From Herbinix sp. (lineage in GTDB: Bacteria; Bacillota; Clostridia; Lachnospirales; Lachnospiraceae), in NCBI GenBank assembly GCA_029240245.1, contig JARBTJ010000013.1, forward strand, positions 1 to 64,000: DNA of 64,000 bases, read 5' to 3'. Below the pieces are notes generated by a model that had not been told where the DNA came from, ran no database searches, and saw nothing but the letters and a program-made list of their open reading frames with translations. A program made the position numbers and the translations under genes. Positions 27,286 to 36,644 of this stretch are shown piece by piece (the stretch's first letter is position 1; every line of letters begins with the position of its first letter).

Positions 27286-27990
27286 TTGGATAAGGAAAGA
27301 GTGCCAAGACCATGGGATATTTATATCCATTTTAAAGACAAGCCATATCAAATAATAACAATAGCATCACACTCAGAGACGGGTGAGCAAATGGTGGTAT
27401 ATCAGGCACTATACGGGGACTTTCAGACCTATGTAAGACCGCTCAGTATGTTTGTTAGTGAAGTGGACAAGGTGAAATATCCATACGCTACTCAAAAATA
27501 TCGCTTTGAGCTTCGAACGGATTTTCAAAAGAAAACAGAGTCCATATGTACTAAGGAAGAGGTGCAGACGACAGGGAATAATATAAGTAACTCTTTATCA
27601 GAAGTGAAGGATGCGGATTACTTGACGGATTTCGTTAAGGCACAGGAGCTGCAGGAAATACCGGACCAAATACCCGGTCTAAATATTACAGCCTCAAAAG
27701 GTGATGTACAAGATAACCATAAGGAGCAGTTACCTACTGTTAATACAGAAGGTGAGATACTCCCGGAAAGTGTAAATTCCATCTTAATGGATTTTTTAGA
27801 TGCAAATTCCTACACTAAGAAGCTGACAATACTGACGAGCAATATAAAACATATAAATAATCGACTGATTAATGATATGGCTGTATCCTTAGACTGTTCG
27901 ATTGACGAGGGACCGTTGGATAAACGCATTCAGGAATTAATTTTCTGCCTCAATTCAATGATACGATTTGAAGACAGAAGATTACGGTAA
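27286..27990 (+). CDS. DUF1653 domain protein
   Basis: A 234-residue protein whose first 75 residues (RPWDIYIHFKDKPYQIITIASHSETGE, VVYQALYGDFQTYVRPLSMF) are a DUF1653 domain, a small fold of unknown biochemical role common in Firmicutes. The middle is polar and variable. The C-terminal 75 residues (DFLDANSYTKKLTILTSN onward) look like a separate helical domain. It starts at a TTG with AAGGAGGGG five bases upstream. Confidence 0.82.
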   Translation: MDKERVPRPWDIYIHFKDKPYQIITIASHSETGEQMVVYQALYGDFQTYVRPLSMFVSEVDKVKYPYATQKYRFELRTDFQKKTESICTKEEVQTTGNNISNSLSEVKDADYLTDFVKAQELQEIPDQIPGLNITASKGDVQDNHKEQLPTVNTEGEILPESVNSILMDFLDANSYTKKLTILTSNIKHINNRLINDMAVSLDCSIDEGPLDKRIQELIFCLNSMIRFEDRRLR

Positions 27991-27998
27991 TACACAAC

Positions 27999-28079
27999 AG
28001 GCTGCCACATGATAAAATATAATCGTTTCGGAGAAGTTGGCTTCCCCGAAAGGTATATCTTTCATTCATGTGACAGCCT
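27999..28079. terminator. Two-level hairpin between convergent genes
   Basis: AGGCTGCCACATGA (27999-28012) pairs with TCATGTGACAGCCT (28066-28079), 13 of 14 positions. Inside it a second hairpin forms from 28026-28036 and 28041-28051, 10 of 11 paired with a TTGG loop. It lies between the DUF1653 gene and the convergent ABC permease gene and could stop transcripts from both sides, though T-runs are short. Confidence 0.6.
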
Positions 28080-28132
28080 CTTTGGCACTGTAAAGTGTTG
28101 ATGAATACCTAGAAATCAGTTTTATATCAATA

Positions 28133-28918
28133 CTATTCTAAATTAAGCTTACGTTTGAAGATTAAATCAGTAATGAAGTAGTAGATAACACTCAATATGA
28201 TTAGGGATAGTATCGTTACCGGGAATACGGTGGTACGAATGAAGGTTACGTCTTCAACGATATCTTTAAATATCAGGCTTGCAGCAAAGATTAGCAGGGT
28301 AGCAAGGATCTGCAGGACCGTTGTTATTCCGATATAGGAAGCGAAGGCACCGATGATCTTATGTCCGTTCAATAACTGGCCAATCGCTATGGATAAATAA
28401 ATCAACAGGATATTATTAATCAAGCTTAAGAACAACATAAGAATCAACTCAATAAATATAGTAAGACGATGATCCTCGGAAGGACCGGAAAGCTCAGCCC
28501 AGAACATTTTTAAACCTTCGTTAAAGGCCTTTAAATTCTCCGGTGTAGCAGCAACAATAAATATGGAACCGATTACGGCTATAATACTGACTACGGTCCA
28601 TAAAATGGCGACAATAAGCTTTGAATTGATATGATGATAGGATTTTACTGGAAGAGTAAACATTAGGTAGCCTTCATCTGTAAATAGGTTCTTATAAAAG
28701 CGCATGATCATTAATATTGCTGTTACTACAACAATCGCTACTATGGATAGCACATATCCTATCGTGATAAGACCTGGGATTAATGACAGGACTCCTTTGA
28801 AAATATCTAGATGAAGTACAATCCTATCCATAATGGTAAAGAATAACAGGATCAGATATAAGGGAATTAATAATCTGGCGGTTGCTTTTAACTCATGCTT
28901 CAATAATTTATTTAACAT
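28133..28918 (-). CDS. ABC transporter permease of a GntR-linked operon
   Basis: A 261-residue protein with six hydrophobic segments and the start MLNKLLKHELKATARLL, typical of small permeases in YtrA/GntR-regulated ABC operons. The ATPase gene overlaps its start by seven bases, and GGGAGG lies within the end of that gene, so translation is coupled. The substrate is unknown; related operons respond to envelope stress or peptide antibiotics. Confidence 0.82.
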   Translation of the reverse strand: MLNKLLKHELKATARLLIPLYLILLFFTIMDRIVLHLDIFKGVLSLIPGLITIGYVLSIVAIVVVTAILMIMRFYKNLFTDEGYLMFTLPVKSYHHINSKLIVAILWTVVSIIAVIGSIFIVAATPENLKAFNEGLKMFWAELSGPSEDHRLTIFIELILMLFLSLINNILLIYLSIAIGQLLNGHKIIGAFASYIGITTVLQILATLLIFAASLIFKDIVEDVTFIRTTVFPVTILSLIILSVIYYFITDLIFKRKLNLE

Positions 28919-29610
28919 CTGAATACCTCCCTGAATAATGTATCTACAGATTTTCCTTCCTTCGTTCTTATATCATCCACGGATGTATGAAGGGTAAGAA
29001 GACCATCTTTGATAAAAACAACTTCATCTAGTATGTTCTCGATATCTGCTATCAAATGAGTGGAAATGATTACGGTTGCATTCTCATTGTAATTTGAAAT
29101 AATTGTGTTAAGGATATAATCTCTGGCGGCCGGGTCAACACCACCGATGGGTTCATCCAGGCAGTAAAGATCAGCTTTTCTGCTCATCACTAGGATTAAC
29201 TGGATCTTTTCTTTCGTGCCTTTGGATAAGGTTTTTAAACGTTTCTTCGAATCTAAATGAAGTCGCTCCAGCATCTCATATGCCTTCTTCTGGTCAAAAT
29301 CCTCATAAAAGTCCGAAAAGAATTCAATTGCCTGTGATACGCGCATCCATTCCGGTAAATATGTTTTTTCCGGCAGGTAGGATACAATCTTCTTGGTTTC
29401 GGTACCTGGCTGCTTTCCGTCGATTAAGATCTCTCCGGAATTTGGTACCAGCAAACCGTTAATTAATTTAATTAATGTGGTTTTCCCACTTCCGTTCGGA
29501 CCTAAAAGTCCGATGATCCGGCCTCTTTCTAAGGCCAGATTAACATTGGATAGGGCAGTGAGGTTTGAAAAATTTTTAGTAAGTGATTTACATTCCAATA
29601 TTGTATTCAT
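28912..29610 (-). CDS. ABC transporter ATP-binding protein
   Basis: A 232-residue ATPase with Walker A GPNGSGKT, a modified signature LSKGTKEKIQL, Walker B LYCLDEPIGGVDP and a switch His in STHLIAD. It is the second gene of a three-gene operon (regulator, ATPase, permease) reading leftward. GGGAG precedes its ATG. Confidence 0.92.
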   Translation of the reverse strand: MNTILECKSLTKNFSNLTALSNVNLALERGRIIGLLGPNGSGKTTLIKLINGLLVPNSGEILIDGKQPGTETKKIVSYLPEKTYLPEWMRVSQAIEFFSDFYEDFDQKKAYEMLERLHLDSKKRLKTLSKGTKEKIQLILVMSRKADLYCLDEPIGGVDPAARDYILNTIISNYNENATVIISTHLIADIENILDEVVFIKDGLLTLHTSVDDIRTKEGKSVDTLFREVFRC

Positions 29611-29642
29611 TCTATATCTCCCATCTGCGTTAATACGCTAAA

Positions 29643-30017
29643 TTAATCTTGTTTATGGCTTTTCACTATTTCGATAAATAAGTTCAGTGTTTCCTCCGGT
29701 TCAAAGCCAAGCTGGTGCATTTTGTCGATAAACTCAAGGATCTGATTCTTTGCTGATTCTGCCTTCAACTTTTTAATCATTTGTTCATCAGAGGTAATGT
29801 ATCTACCGCTGGTACGGTTCGTAAGTAAAAGTCCTATACGCTCCAATTCGGATAAAGCCTTCTGCATTGTATTCGGATTTACAGTGGCTTCTGCAGCTAA
29901 GTCACGGACGGAGGGAAGCTTATCTCCGGGTTTATAATTACCAGATATTATTTCCGCCTGTATTTGTTCAATCAGCTGAACATAAACCGGTCGGTCTGAG
30001 TTTAATTCCCATTTCAT
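29643..30017 (-). CDS. GntR-family (YtrA subfamily) transcriptional regulator
   Basis: A 124-residue regulator: an N-terminal winged helix (RPVYVQLIEQIQAEIISGNYKPGDKLPSVRDLA, then VNPNTMQKALSELERIGLL) and only a short C-terminal tail, the YtrA layout. ATG 30017 has AAGGAGA upstream; the longer frame to 30038 is not needed. It is first in the operon with the ABC genes. A perfect inverted repeat over its own -10 box (30040-30073) is a likely binding site, giving self-repression. Confidence 0.92.
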   Translation of the reverse strand: MKWELNSDRPVYVQLIEQIQAEIISGNYKPGDKLPSVRDLAAEATVNPNTMQKALSELERIGLLLTNRTSGRYITSDEQMIKKLKAESAKNQILEFIDKMHQLGFEPEETLNLFIEIVKSHKQD

Positions 30018-30039
30018 TAAGGATCTCCTTTCACTCAAT

Positions 30040-30095
30040 GTATTATTGTACTAAGTGGTTAATACAATAATACATTCAAACAATTCGAATGTCAA
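30040..30095 (-). promoter_or_regulatory. Promoter and operator of the GntR-ABC operon
   Basis: On the minus strand TTGACA (30095-30090), 17 nt, then TATTAT (30072-30067). A perfect 11-bp inverted repeat, 30040-30050 with 30063-30073, covers the -10 box and start site. This matches how YtrA-type repressors act. Confidence 0.8.
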
Positions 30096-30127
30096 TACCT
30101 TTTTCTGTTTCTTTTCTATTTTTTTCT

Positions 30128-30155
30128 TTGATATTACCTAAATATGGGTTATAAT
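30128..30155 (+). promoter_or_regulatory. recG promoter
   Basis: TTGATA (30128-30133), 16 nt, TATAAT (30150-30155), divergent from the GntR promoter. Confidence 0.6.
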
Positions 30156-30195
30156 AAATTTATTGGATTGAGTACTGGGTAATGAGGTGGAACAA

Positions 30196-32229
30196 TTGGA
30201 ATTCAATGATAAAATCCATGTGATTAAAGGTATTGGTGAGAAGACTGAAAAAGTTTTTCAGAAACTTGGAATAGAAAATGTACAGGATTTAATAGAGCAT
30301 TATCCGCGAGGGTATGAGGAATTTGAACGTCCGGTACCGATCACCTCTGTAAGGGAAGGGATGGTTACCGCAATAGAGGCATCGTTGTTTAAGTCACCGA
30401 CGGTAAAGAAGGTGAGGAACCTTCAGATTATTAATGCTTCGGTTAAGGATTCTTCGGGCACAATGTTTCTAACCTGGTTTAATATGCCGTTTTTGCAGAG
30501 GTCTCTGCACAGTGGCAGTTACTATATATTTCGGGGTAAGGTCACCCGTAAAAATGGTGTTTTGGTGATGGAACAGCCGGGAATTTATCAAAAGGATAGT
30601 TATTTTAAATTGTATAAGGTTTTACAACCGGTTTATCCGCTCACGGAGGGGCTGACTAATTCAGCAATTACTAAGGCTGTCAGACAGGCACTCGAAGGAC
30701 TTGCGTTTGCGAAGGATTATATACCAAAACAAGTGGTGAAACAGTATGCTTTGATGGACCGCACGAAGGCAATCAAGGAAATTCACTTCCCGAAGGACAG
30801 AGAGAGTATGATGAAGGCAAGGGCACGCCTTGTTTTTGATGAGTTTTTTCTCTATGCACTGGCTTTACGGAAGTTAAAGGAACATAAAACGGTTATCTCA
30901 ACGGAATATACCATGAAGGAAAAACCGGAGTGCGGCAGGTTGATAGACAGCTTTCCGTACCCGTTAACTAAGGCTCAGTTACGGGTCTGGGAGGAGATAA
31001 AAAAGGATTTGTTAAGTGATTATTCCATGAACCGGTTAATACAAGGTGATGTTGGTTCTGGAAAAACAATTCTGGCAATATTATCACTTCTGATGGCCGT
31101 CAAGAATGGATATCAGGCTTGCCTGATGGTTCCAACTGAGGTTCTGGCAAAACAGCATTTGCGCTCCTTAGAGAGCCTGTTATCAGAGTTTGACGTCCGT
31201 ATCTGTCTACTGGTAGGCTCCATGACTGCAAAAGAAAAACGGGAAACCTATCATAAGATTAAGAGCCATGAGGCTGATATTATAATAGGAACACATGCAT
31301 TAATACAGGAAAAGGTGGAATATGACCGACTGGCACTGGTGGTTACCGATGAGCAGCACCGCTTTGGTGTAAAGCAGAGGGAAGCACTGATGAATAAAAG
31401 CGGACAACCCCATGTACTGGTCATGAGTGCAACGCCAATTCCAAGAACACTGGCAATTATATTGTATGGAGATCTCGATATTTCCATCGTGGATGAGCTT
31501 CCCGCAAAACGTCTTCCGATTAAAAACTGTGTGGTAGATACGAATTATCGCCCAAGCGCTTACCGCTTTATTGATAAACAGGTGGCAGCAGGGAGACAAG
31601 TCTATGTGATCTGTCCAATGGTCGAGGAAAGTGAAGAAATCGAAGCAGAAAATGTAATAGAATATACGCAGCGGCTACAGGAAGCCTTATCCCAAGAGGT
31701 GATGGTGGAATTTCTCCATGGCAAAATGAAACCGAAGGATAAGAATGCTGTTATGGAGCGTTTCGCAGATGGTGAAATACATGTTCTGGTTTCGACCACG
31801 GTAGTGGAAGTTGGTGTGAATGTACCGAATGCAACAGTAATGATGGTAGAAAATGCGGAACGCTTTGGTCTGGCGCAGCTTCACCAGTTACGTGGGCGGG
31901 TCGGACGTGGTGAATACCAGTCTTTTTGTATTTTTGTCTGCGGTAGCAGCAGTAAAGAGGCCTGGGACCGCTTAGAAATTTTGAATAAATCCAACGATGG
32001 CTTCTTCATTGCAGGAGAAGATTTACGACTCCGAGGTCCCGGGGATATTTTTGGTATTCGCCAGAGCGGAGAGATGGATTTTAGGTTAGGGGATATTTTT
32101 ACCGATGCTAATGTATTAAAAGAGGCTGCGGAGGCAGTAAAGAGCTTAAAGGACAATGAGGTTACCCGGATCTTTGAAGCGAATCCTTATCTGGAGGCGA
32201 AGATATTATATCAAAATAATACCTTATAA
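30196..32229 (+). CDS. recG: ATP-dependent DNA helicase RecG
   Basis: RecG remodels stalled forks and branched DNA. The chain has the N-terminal helix-hairpin/wedge region (HVIKGIGEKTEKVFQKLGI, LIEHYPRGYEEF), Walker A GDVGSGKT, the DEQHRFGVKQR box, ATPIPRTLA, and the conserved C-terminal block SNDGFFIAGEDLRLRGPGDIFG. The start is probably TTG 30196 with GAGGTGG five bases upstream, giving 677 residues; GTG 30187 is the alternative. Confidence 0.97.
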   Translation: MEFNDKIHVIKGIGEKTEKVFQKLGIENVQDLIEHYPRGYEEFERPVPITSVREGMVTAIEASLFKSPTVKKVRNLQIINASVKDSSGTMFLTWFNMPFLQRSLHSGSYYIFRGKVTRKNGVLVMEQPGIYQKDSYFKLYKVLQPVYPLTEGLTNSAITKAVRQALEGLAFAKDYIPKQVVKQYALMDRTKAIKEIHFPKDRESMMKARARLVFDEFFLYALALRKLKEHKTVISTEYTMKEKPECGRLIDSFPYPLTKAQLRVWEEIKKDLLSDYSMNRLIQGDVGSGKTILAILSLLMAVKNGYQACLMVPTEVLAKQHLRSLESLLSEFDVRICLLVGSMTAKEKRETYHKIKSHEADIIIGTHALIQEKVEYDRLALVVTDEQHRFGVKQREALMNKSGQPHVLVMSATPIPRTLAIILYGDLDISIVDELPAKRLPIKNCVVDTNYRPSAYRFIDKQVAAGRQVYVICPMVEESEEIEAENVIEYTQRLQEALSQEVMVEFLHGKMKPKDKNAVMERFADGEIHVLVSTTVVEVGVNVPNATVMMVENAERFGLAQLHQLRGRVGRGEYQSFCIFVCGSSSKEAWDRLEILNKSNDGFFIAGEDLRLRGPGDIFGIRQSGEMDFRLGDIFTDANVLKEAAEAVKSLKDNEVTRIFEANPYLEAKILYQNNTL

Positions 32230-32386
32230 CTTATATGGAATTACTTAGCCTTAAGTGTAAAGGCAGCCTGAATAGTTACACCACGGAGGATGGCAGGAAC
32301 CACGGAAGACATGTTCTTGGTTAGGAATAAAAGAGTACCTAATCGGAAGCTGAAATGAAATATCAATTTTTGATATGAGGTATCGT

Positions 32387-33367
32387 ATGGAAGCAATTAT
32401 AAATAGTTTAAACCACAACAGAACAGCAGAATCAAGATTATCCGTGGTACTTCCTATTTATCAGGAAGGAAGTCATATCAAGAATTCCATAAGAATGATT
32501 GAAAATATTTTAGTAGAACACCATATCCCATATGAGTTTATTTTGGTGGATGATGGATCAACGGATAACACCTGGAGCGAAATAGTAAGCTTAGCCAAGG
32601 AAAATAAGCATGTAACGTCCGTAAGGCTCAGCCGTAACTTCGGTAAGGAGGCGGCTTTATGTGCGGGTCTTGATTACGCACAGGGGGATATGGTATTAGT
32701 CATGGATGCCGATTTGCAGCATCCGCCTGCCCTCATACCCCAGTTGGTGAAAGCCTGGAGAGAAGAGGGCTATGATGTGGTAGAGGGAATTAAAAATTCC
32801 AGAGGGAAAGAAAATTTCATTTACCGGACCTGTGCCAAATTCTTTTATTATATTATCTATAAAACGTCTGATATTCACTTGGGTAAAACCTCTGACTTCA
32901 AATTGCTGGACCGGAAGGTAATCGAAGCCTGGAAGGAAATGCCGGAGAGAGCTACTTTCTTTCGTGGTATGTCCGCATGGTTAGGCTATGACCGGAAGCA
33001 AATTGGTTTTGATGTAGCAGAGCGGGTGAATGGAAAAACAAAATGGTCCTTATTCCGTCTGACCAGACTGGCTGCGAATGCGATTACCTCGTACACCTCG
33101 GTACCGCTGCATTGTATTACATTACTTGGGATCATCATGTTTCTTGGTTCTATTATTCTTGGTGTACAAACCTTATTCATGAAATTTAGCGGAAAATCTA
33201 CAAGCGGCTTTACTACCGTAATCTTGCTCCAATTATTCATTGGAAGTTCTATTATGGTTAGTCTTGGTATCATTGGAATTTACTTGACGAAAATATATAA
33301 GGAAGTAAAGGCCCGGCCGCGCTATCTGGTTTCAAAATGCGTAAGAGGCGGTGAGACAAAATGTTAG
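32387..33367 (+). CDS. Family 2 glycosyltransferase, polyprenyl-phosphate type
   Basis: A 326-residue GT2 enzyme with the GT-A fold signature SVVLPIYQEGSHI, VDDGSTDNTW and the metal-binding DADLQHP, and two C-terminal membrane helices (near 33110-33180 and 33220-33300). This layout is that of GtrB/DPM1-like enzymes that move a sugar from a nucleotide to undecaprenyl phosphate. ATG 32387 has TGAGG upstream. Its end overlaps the next gene by seven bases. It is the first gene of the surface-glycan cluster. Confidence 0.88.
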   Translation: MEAIINSLNHNRTAESRLSVVLPIYQEGSHIKNSIRMIENILVEHHIPYEFILVDDGSTDNTWSEIVSLAKENKHVTSVRLSRNFGKEAALCAGLDYAQGDMVLVMDADLQHPPALIPQLVKAWREEGYDVVEGIKNSRGKENFIYRTCAKFFYYIIYKTSDIHLGKTSDFKLLDRKVIEAWKEMPERATFFRGMSAWLGYDRKQIGFDVAERVNGKTKWSLFRLTRLAANAITSYTSVPLHCITLLGIIMFLGSIILGVQTLFMKFSGKSTSGFTTVILLQLFIGSSIMVSLGIIGIYLTKIYKEVKARPRYLVSKCVRGGETKC

Positions 33368-35463
33368 GGCTTATCTATCTGTTTCTTTGCTTTGGCCTCG
33401 GCTTTGTCATCTGCACTTATGCATTTCCTGGTTTGGGGAGGATAACTGAGGTTTCCTATGATGGGCAAAGCATTCATGTCAGCCCGTATATAGTTCTATT
33501 ACCTGCCTGGTTTATAACCGGAACACTGGTAATGACATGGATAACCTATCTTACGGCACTTTTGTTTTCGGAGGCGAAAGTGCCGCTAAGCTTTGCGAAT
33601 TCCCTAACTATGACCTTGGTATCTATAACAGTTGGATCTGTCATTTACTTAAGGAATAGAGGCAAAGGTGATGCAGGACAACACAACATCTGTATATTCG
33701 CACCATTTTTTAACCGCAATAAGAAGGCTGTCTTTCTGGAGTCTATTTTGCTTGCAGCTATTACAGTATTAGCTTGTACCTTGATGTGGATAACATTTTT
33801 TGTTAAGGATAGTAATTTATATGTAGGTGTAACGGTATTCAGCGATTTTTCTCCGCATATCGGAATGATACGATCGTTTTCGTATGGTAACAATTTTCCT
33901 ACTCAATATTCCCATTTTGCAGGTGAAGATATCAAATACCATTTCTTGTTTCAATTTCTTGTCGGAAATTTGGAATTCTTAGGCCTGCGTCTGGATTATG
34001 CATTTAATCTACCGAGCATCCTAAGTTTTATAGGAGCTTTCCTATTGTTGTACCTGCTGGCAGTAAAAATCACTGCAAAGCTAACCGCAGGGGTTTTAGC
34101 ATGTCTGTTTTTCGCATTCCGTAGTTCAAAATCATTATTCATCTACCTTTCGCAGCTGCCCGACGGTACGAACCTCATCAAGGCTTTGACCGATAATATG
34201 AATTTTGTTGCCAGTACGCCGAATGAGGATTGGGGATTGTGGAATTTAAATGTATATTGTAATCAGCGCCATTTAGCATTTGGACTGGCCGGCATTTTTC
34301 TGGTACTGATCTTACTATTACCCAGACTGTATGAGATGTTTGATGACTTGAAACAACCACATAAGAATACTGCGGACAGGGAAACAGGTAATTTTGTTAC
34401 TATGATCGGGAAGGGAAAGCGTTTTTTTATGATAGCGTATTTTCGCAAGGAAGGCTGGGAAGTCAAGGATATACGGCTTTGTGTGTGTTGTGGAATTTTG
34501 CTTGGCAGTCTGTCTTTTTTCAATGGAGCCACGGTGATCGGATGCCTTCTGGTGTTGTTTGTTATAGCGATCCTGTCCAAGAGACGTCTGGAATTTTTAA
34601 CGGTAGCAGTAATTGCCATAGTTCTTTCTTTATTGCAGACACATTTATTTATTCATGGGAATGCGGTATCCACCTCCTTCTTCTTTGGATTTTTAGCAGA
34701 GGTAAAGACATTACTAGGTGCGGCCTCTTATCTGGAACGGCTCCTTGGTATCTTACCCTTTGTATTGTTTGTGGCTTTTTGTACGGAAAAAGGTGTGGGA
34801 AGATATCTGATGGCAGCGTTTACAATGCCCCTCGTCTTTGCCTTTACCGTATCCTTAACGACTGATATTGCCGTAAATCATAAATATATCATGATCAGCT
34901 GTATCCTTCTTTCGGTCTACGCAGCAGCCTTTATTTCAAAAATATGGCAGAATAGGGTTTTTTTCTTGCATTTAGTAGGAGTAATCCTTATAATTATGCT
35001 TACGGCTACCGGTATTTATGATTTTATTACGGTTATTAAAAAAAACAATCCGCAGTATGCAATTAAGCTGGATTTAGCGAATGATGTTACCCGGTGGGTG
35101 GACAGTAACAGTGATTCAAAAGACATTTTCTTAACCGCCAGTTACTCCCTAAATCAAGTTGTACTCGGTGGAGCTATGCTTTATCAGGGTTGGCAGTATT
35201 ATGCCTGGTCGGCGGGGTACGATACCTTTTACCGGGATGAAATGGTAAAAAGCATGTATGAGGCAAAGTCTCCGCCTCAGCTGGACTACCTGGTGAAGGA
35301 AAACAATATCCGATATATTATAGTAGATAAGGATAACCGGGATAGTAATCTTTATGTGGTAAATGAAGATAATATTGAGGCAACCTATCCAATCGCATAT
35401 ACCGTCGGGGAGGGTGAATGGAAATTTACCATTTATGATACCCGACATCCGTTATATGAGTAA
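33361..35463 (+). CDS. Large multi-pass membrane protein, GT-C-like
   Basis: A 700-residue protein with about 13 hydrophobic segments. A loop reading VFSDFSPHIGMIRSF and a second around AGEDIKYHFLFQFLVGNLEF resemble the acidic luminal loop of GT-C transferases. The soluble C-terminal 150 residues (DVTRWVDSNSDSKDIFLTAS ... YIIVDKDNRDSN) are outside the membrane. It is coupled to the GT2 gene, which likely makes its lipid-linked sugar donor. The exact family is not certain; it parallels the DUF2298 protein three genes on. Confidence 0.7.
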   Translation: MLGLIYLFLCFGLGFVICTYAFPGLGRITEVSYDGQSIHVSPYIVLLPAWFITGTLVMTWITYLTALLFSEAKVPLSFANSLTMTLVSITVGSVIYLRNRGKGDAGQHNICIFAPFFNRNKKAVFLESILLAAITVLACTLMWITFFVKDSNLYVGVTVFSDFSPHIGMIRSFSYGNNFPTQYSHFAGEDIKYHFLFQFLVGNLEFLGLRLDYAFNLPSILSFIGAFLLLYLLAVKITAKLTAGVLACLFFAFRSSKSLFIYLSQLPDGTNLIKALTDNMNFVASTPNEDWGLWNLNVYCNQRHLAFGLAGIFLVLILLLPRLYEMFDDLKQPHKNTADRETGNFVTMIGKGKRFFMIAYFRKEGWEVKDIRLCVCCGILLGSLSFFNGATVIGCLLVLFVIAILSKRRLEFLTVAVIAIVLSLLQTHLFIHGNAVSTSFFFGFLAEVKTLLGAASYLERLLGILPFVLFVAFCTEKGVGRYLMAAFTMPLVFAFTVSLTTDIAVNHKYIMISCILLSVYAAAFISKIWQNRVFFLHLVGVILIIMLTATGIYDFITVIKKNNPQYAIKLDLANDVTRWVDSNSDSKDIFLTASYSLNQVVLGGAMLYQGWQYYAWSAGYDTFYRDEMVKSMYEAKSPPQLDYLVKENNIRYIIVDKDNRDSNLYVVNEDNIEATYPIAYTVGEGEWKFTIYDTRHPLYE

Positions 35464-35475
35464 TGAAAGATGATA

Positions 35476-35511
35476 GAAAATGGAAGCATAAAAGAAAATG
35501 GAAGCATAAAA
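35476..35511 (+). repeat. 18-bp tandem duplication before glf
   Basis: Two exact copies of an 18-bp unit (35476-35493, 35494-35511) and a partial third. Confidence 0.85.
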
Positions 35512-35540
35512 GAAAATAAAGAGAAGTGGAGTTAACAGGT

Positions 35541-36641
35541 ATGAAATTTAAATATGTAATTGTAGGTGCAGGTTTAGCAGGTCTTACGATGGCGGAACGA
35601 ATCGCTAATGTATTGGATGAAAAGGTTCTGGTAATAGAAAAAAGGAACCATATTGGTGGAAATATTTACGATTCCTATAATGAGGAGGGTATATTAATCC
35701 ATAATTATGGTCCGCACATTTTCCATACCAACGACCAGGAGGTATACAATTATCTTTCCGGGTTCACCAGATGGAATGATTTTTGGCACCGGGTGCTTAC
35801 CTATGTAGATGGCAATCTGATTCCGATGCCGATTACCGTAGAGACGATTAATAAATTATATAATTTAAACCTGGATTGCTCCCAGGTAGAGGAGTTTTTA
35901 AGAAAACAGGCATTGCCGATTGAGGAGATCAAAACCAGCAAGGATGTTGCATTAAGTAAAGTCGGACAGGACTTATATGAGAAGATATTTGAATCCTATA
36001 CCAGGAAGCAGTGGGGGATTGATCCGAGTGAGCTGGATACCTCTGTAATCTCACGTATACCGATCCGCTTAAACAGGGATACCAGATATTTTAGTGACAA
36101 GTATCAGGGGATGCCGACCCACGGATATACCAAGATGTGCGAGAGAATGGCAGAAAACAGAAATATAAAGATTATGTTAAATACGGATTATAAAGAGGTA
36201 CTCAAGGATATTTCCTATGAAACCTTAGTCTATACAGGTGCTACGGATGAATTTTATGACTTTAAATACGGTAAGCTTGCTTACCGAAGTATCCGGTTTG
36301 TATTTGAAACTTATGATAGAGAGGAATTTCAGGAGGCTCCGGTTGTAAATTATCCGAATGATTATGATTTTACCAGAATTACGGAGTTTAAGAAGCTTTC
36401 CTGGCAGCAGCATAATAAGACAACCATTTGTAAGGAATTCCCTTTCACCGGCGGAGAACCATATTATCCTTATCCAACGAAGGAATACAAGGCACAATTT
36501 GCTCAGTATGAAGATGAGATGAAGAAGGAAACGAATATCATCTTTCTCGGAAGACTTGCGGAATACCGTTATTATAATATGGACGGAGTTGTAAGAAGGG
36601 CTCTGGATTTATTTAACCAAAGAATAAGAAAAGGAGAATAA
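35541..36641 (+). CDS. glf: UDP-galactopyranose mutase
   Basis: This flavoenzyme converts UDP-galactopyranose to UDP-galactofuranose, the donor for galactofuranose in surface glycans. The FAD-binding GAGLAGLTMAERIA is at the N-terminus, followed by EKRNHIGGNIYDS and NYGPHIFHTND. YTRKQWG and GRLAEYRYYNMD are typical family motifs. Length is 366 residues from ATG 35541, with AAGTGGAG upstream. The next GT2 gene starts four bases after its stop. Confidence 0.96.
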   Translation: MKFKYVIVGAGLAGLTMAERIANVLDEKVLVIEKRNHIGGNIYDSYNEEGILIHNYGPHIFHTNDQEVYNYLSGFTRWNDFWHRVLTYVDGNLIPMPITVETINKLYNLNLDCSQVEEFLRKQALPIEEIKTSKDVALSKVGQDLYEKIFESYTRKQWGIDPSELDTSVISRIPIRLNRDTRYFSDKYQGMPTHGYTKMCERMAENRNIKIMLNTDYKEVLKDISYETLVYTGATDEFYDFKYGKLAYRSIRFVFETYDREEFQEAPVVNYPNDYDFTRITEFKKLSWQQHNKTTICKEFPFTGGEPYYPYPTKEYKAQFAQYEDEMKKETNIIFLGRLAEYRYYNMDGVVRRALDLFNQRIRKGE

Positions 36642-36644
36642 CCG

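Noticed and set aside
34263-34619. 118-codon minus-strand frame in the large membrane-protein gene
   Set aside because: Shadow of a well-supported plus-strand coding region with no promoter or ribosome site.
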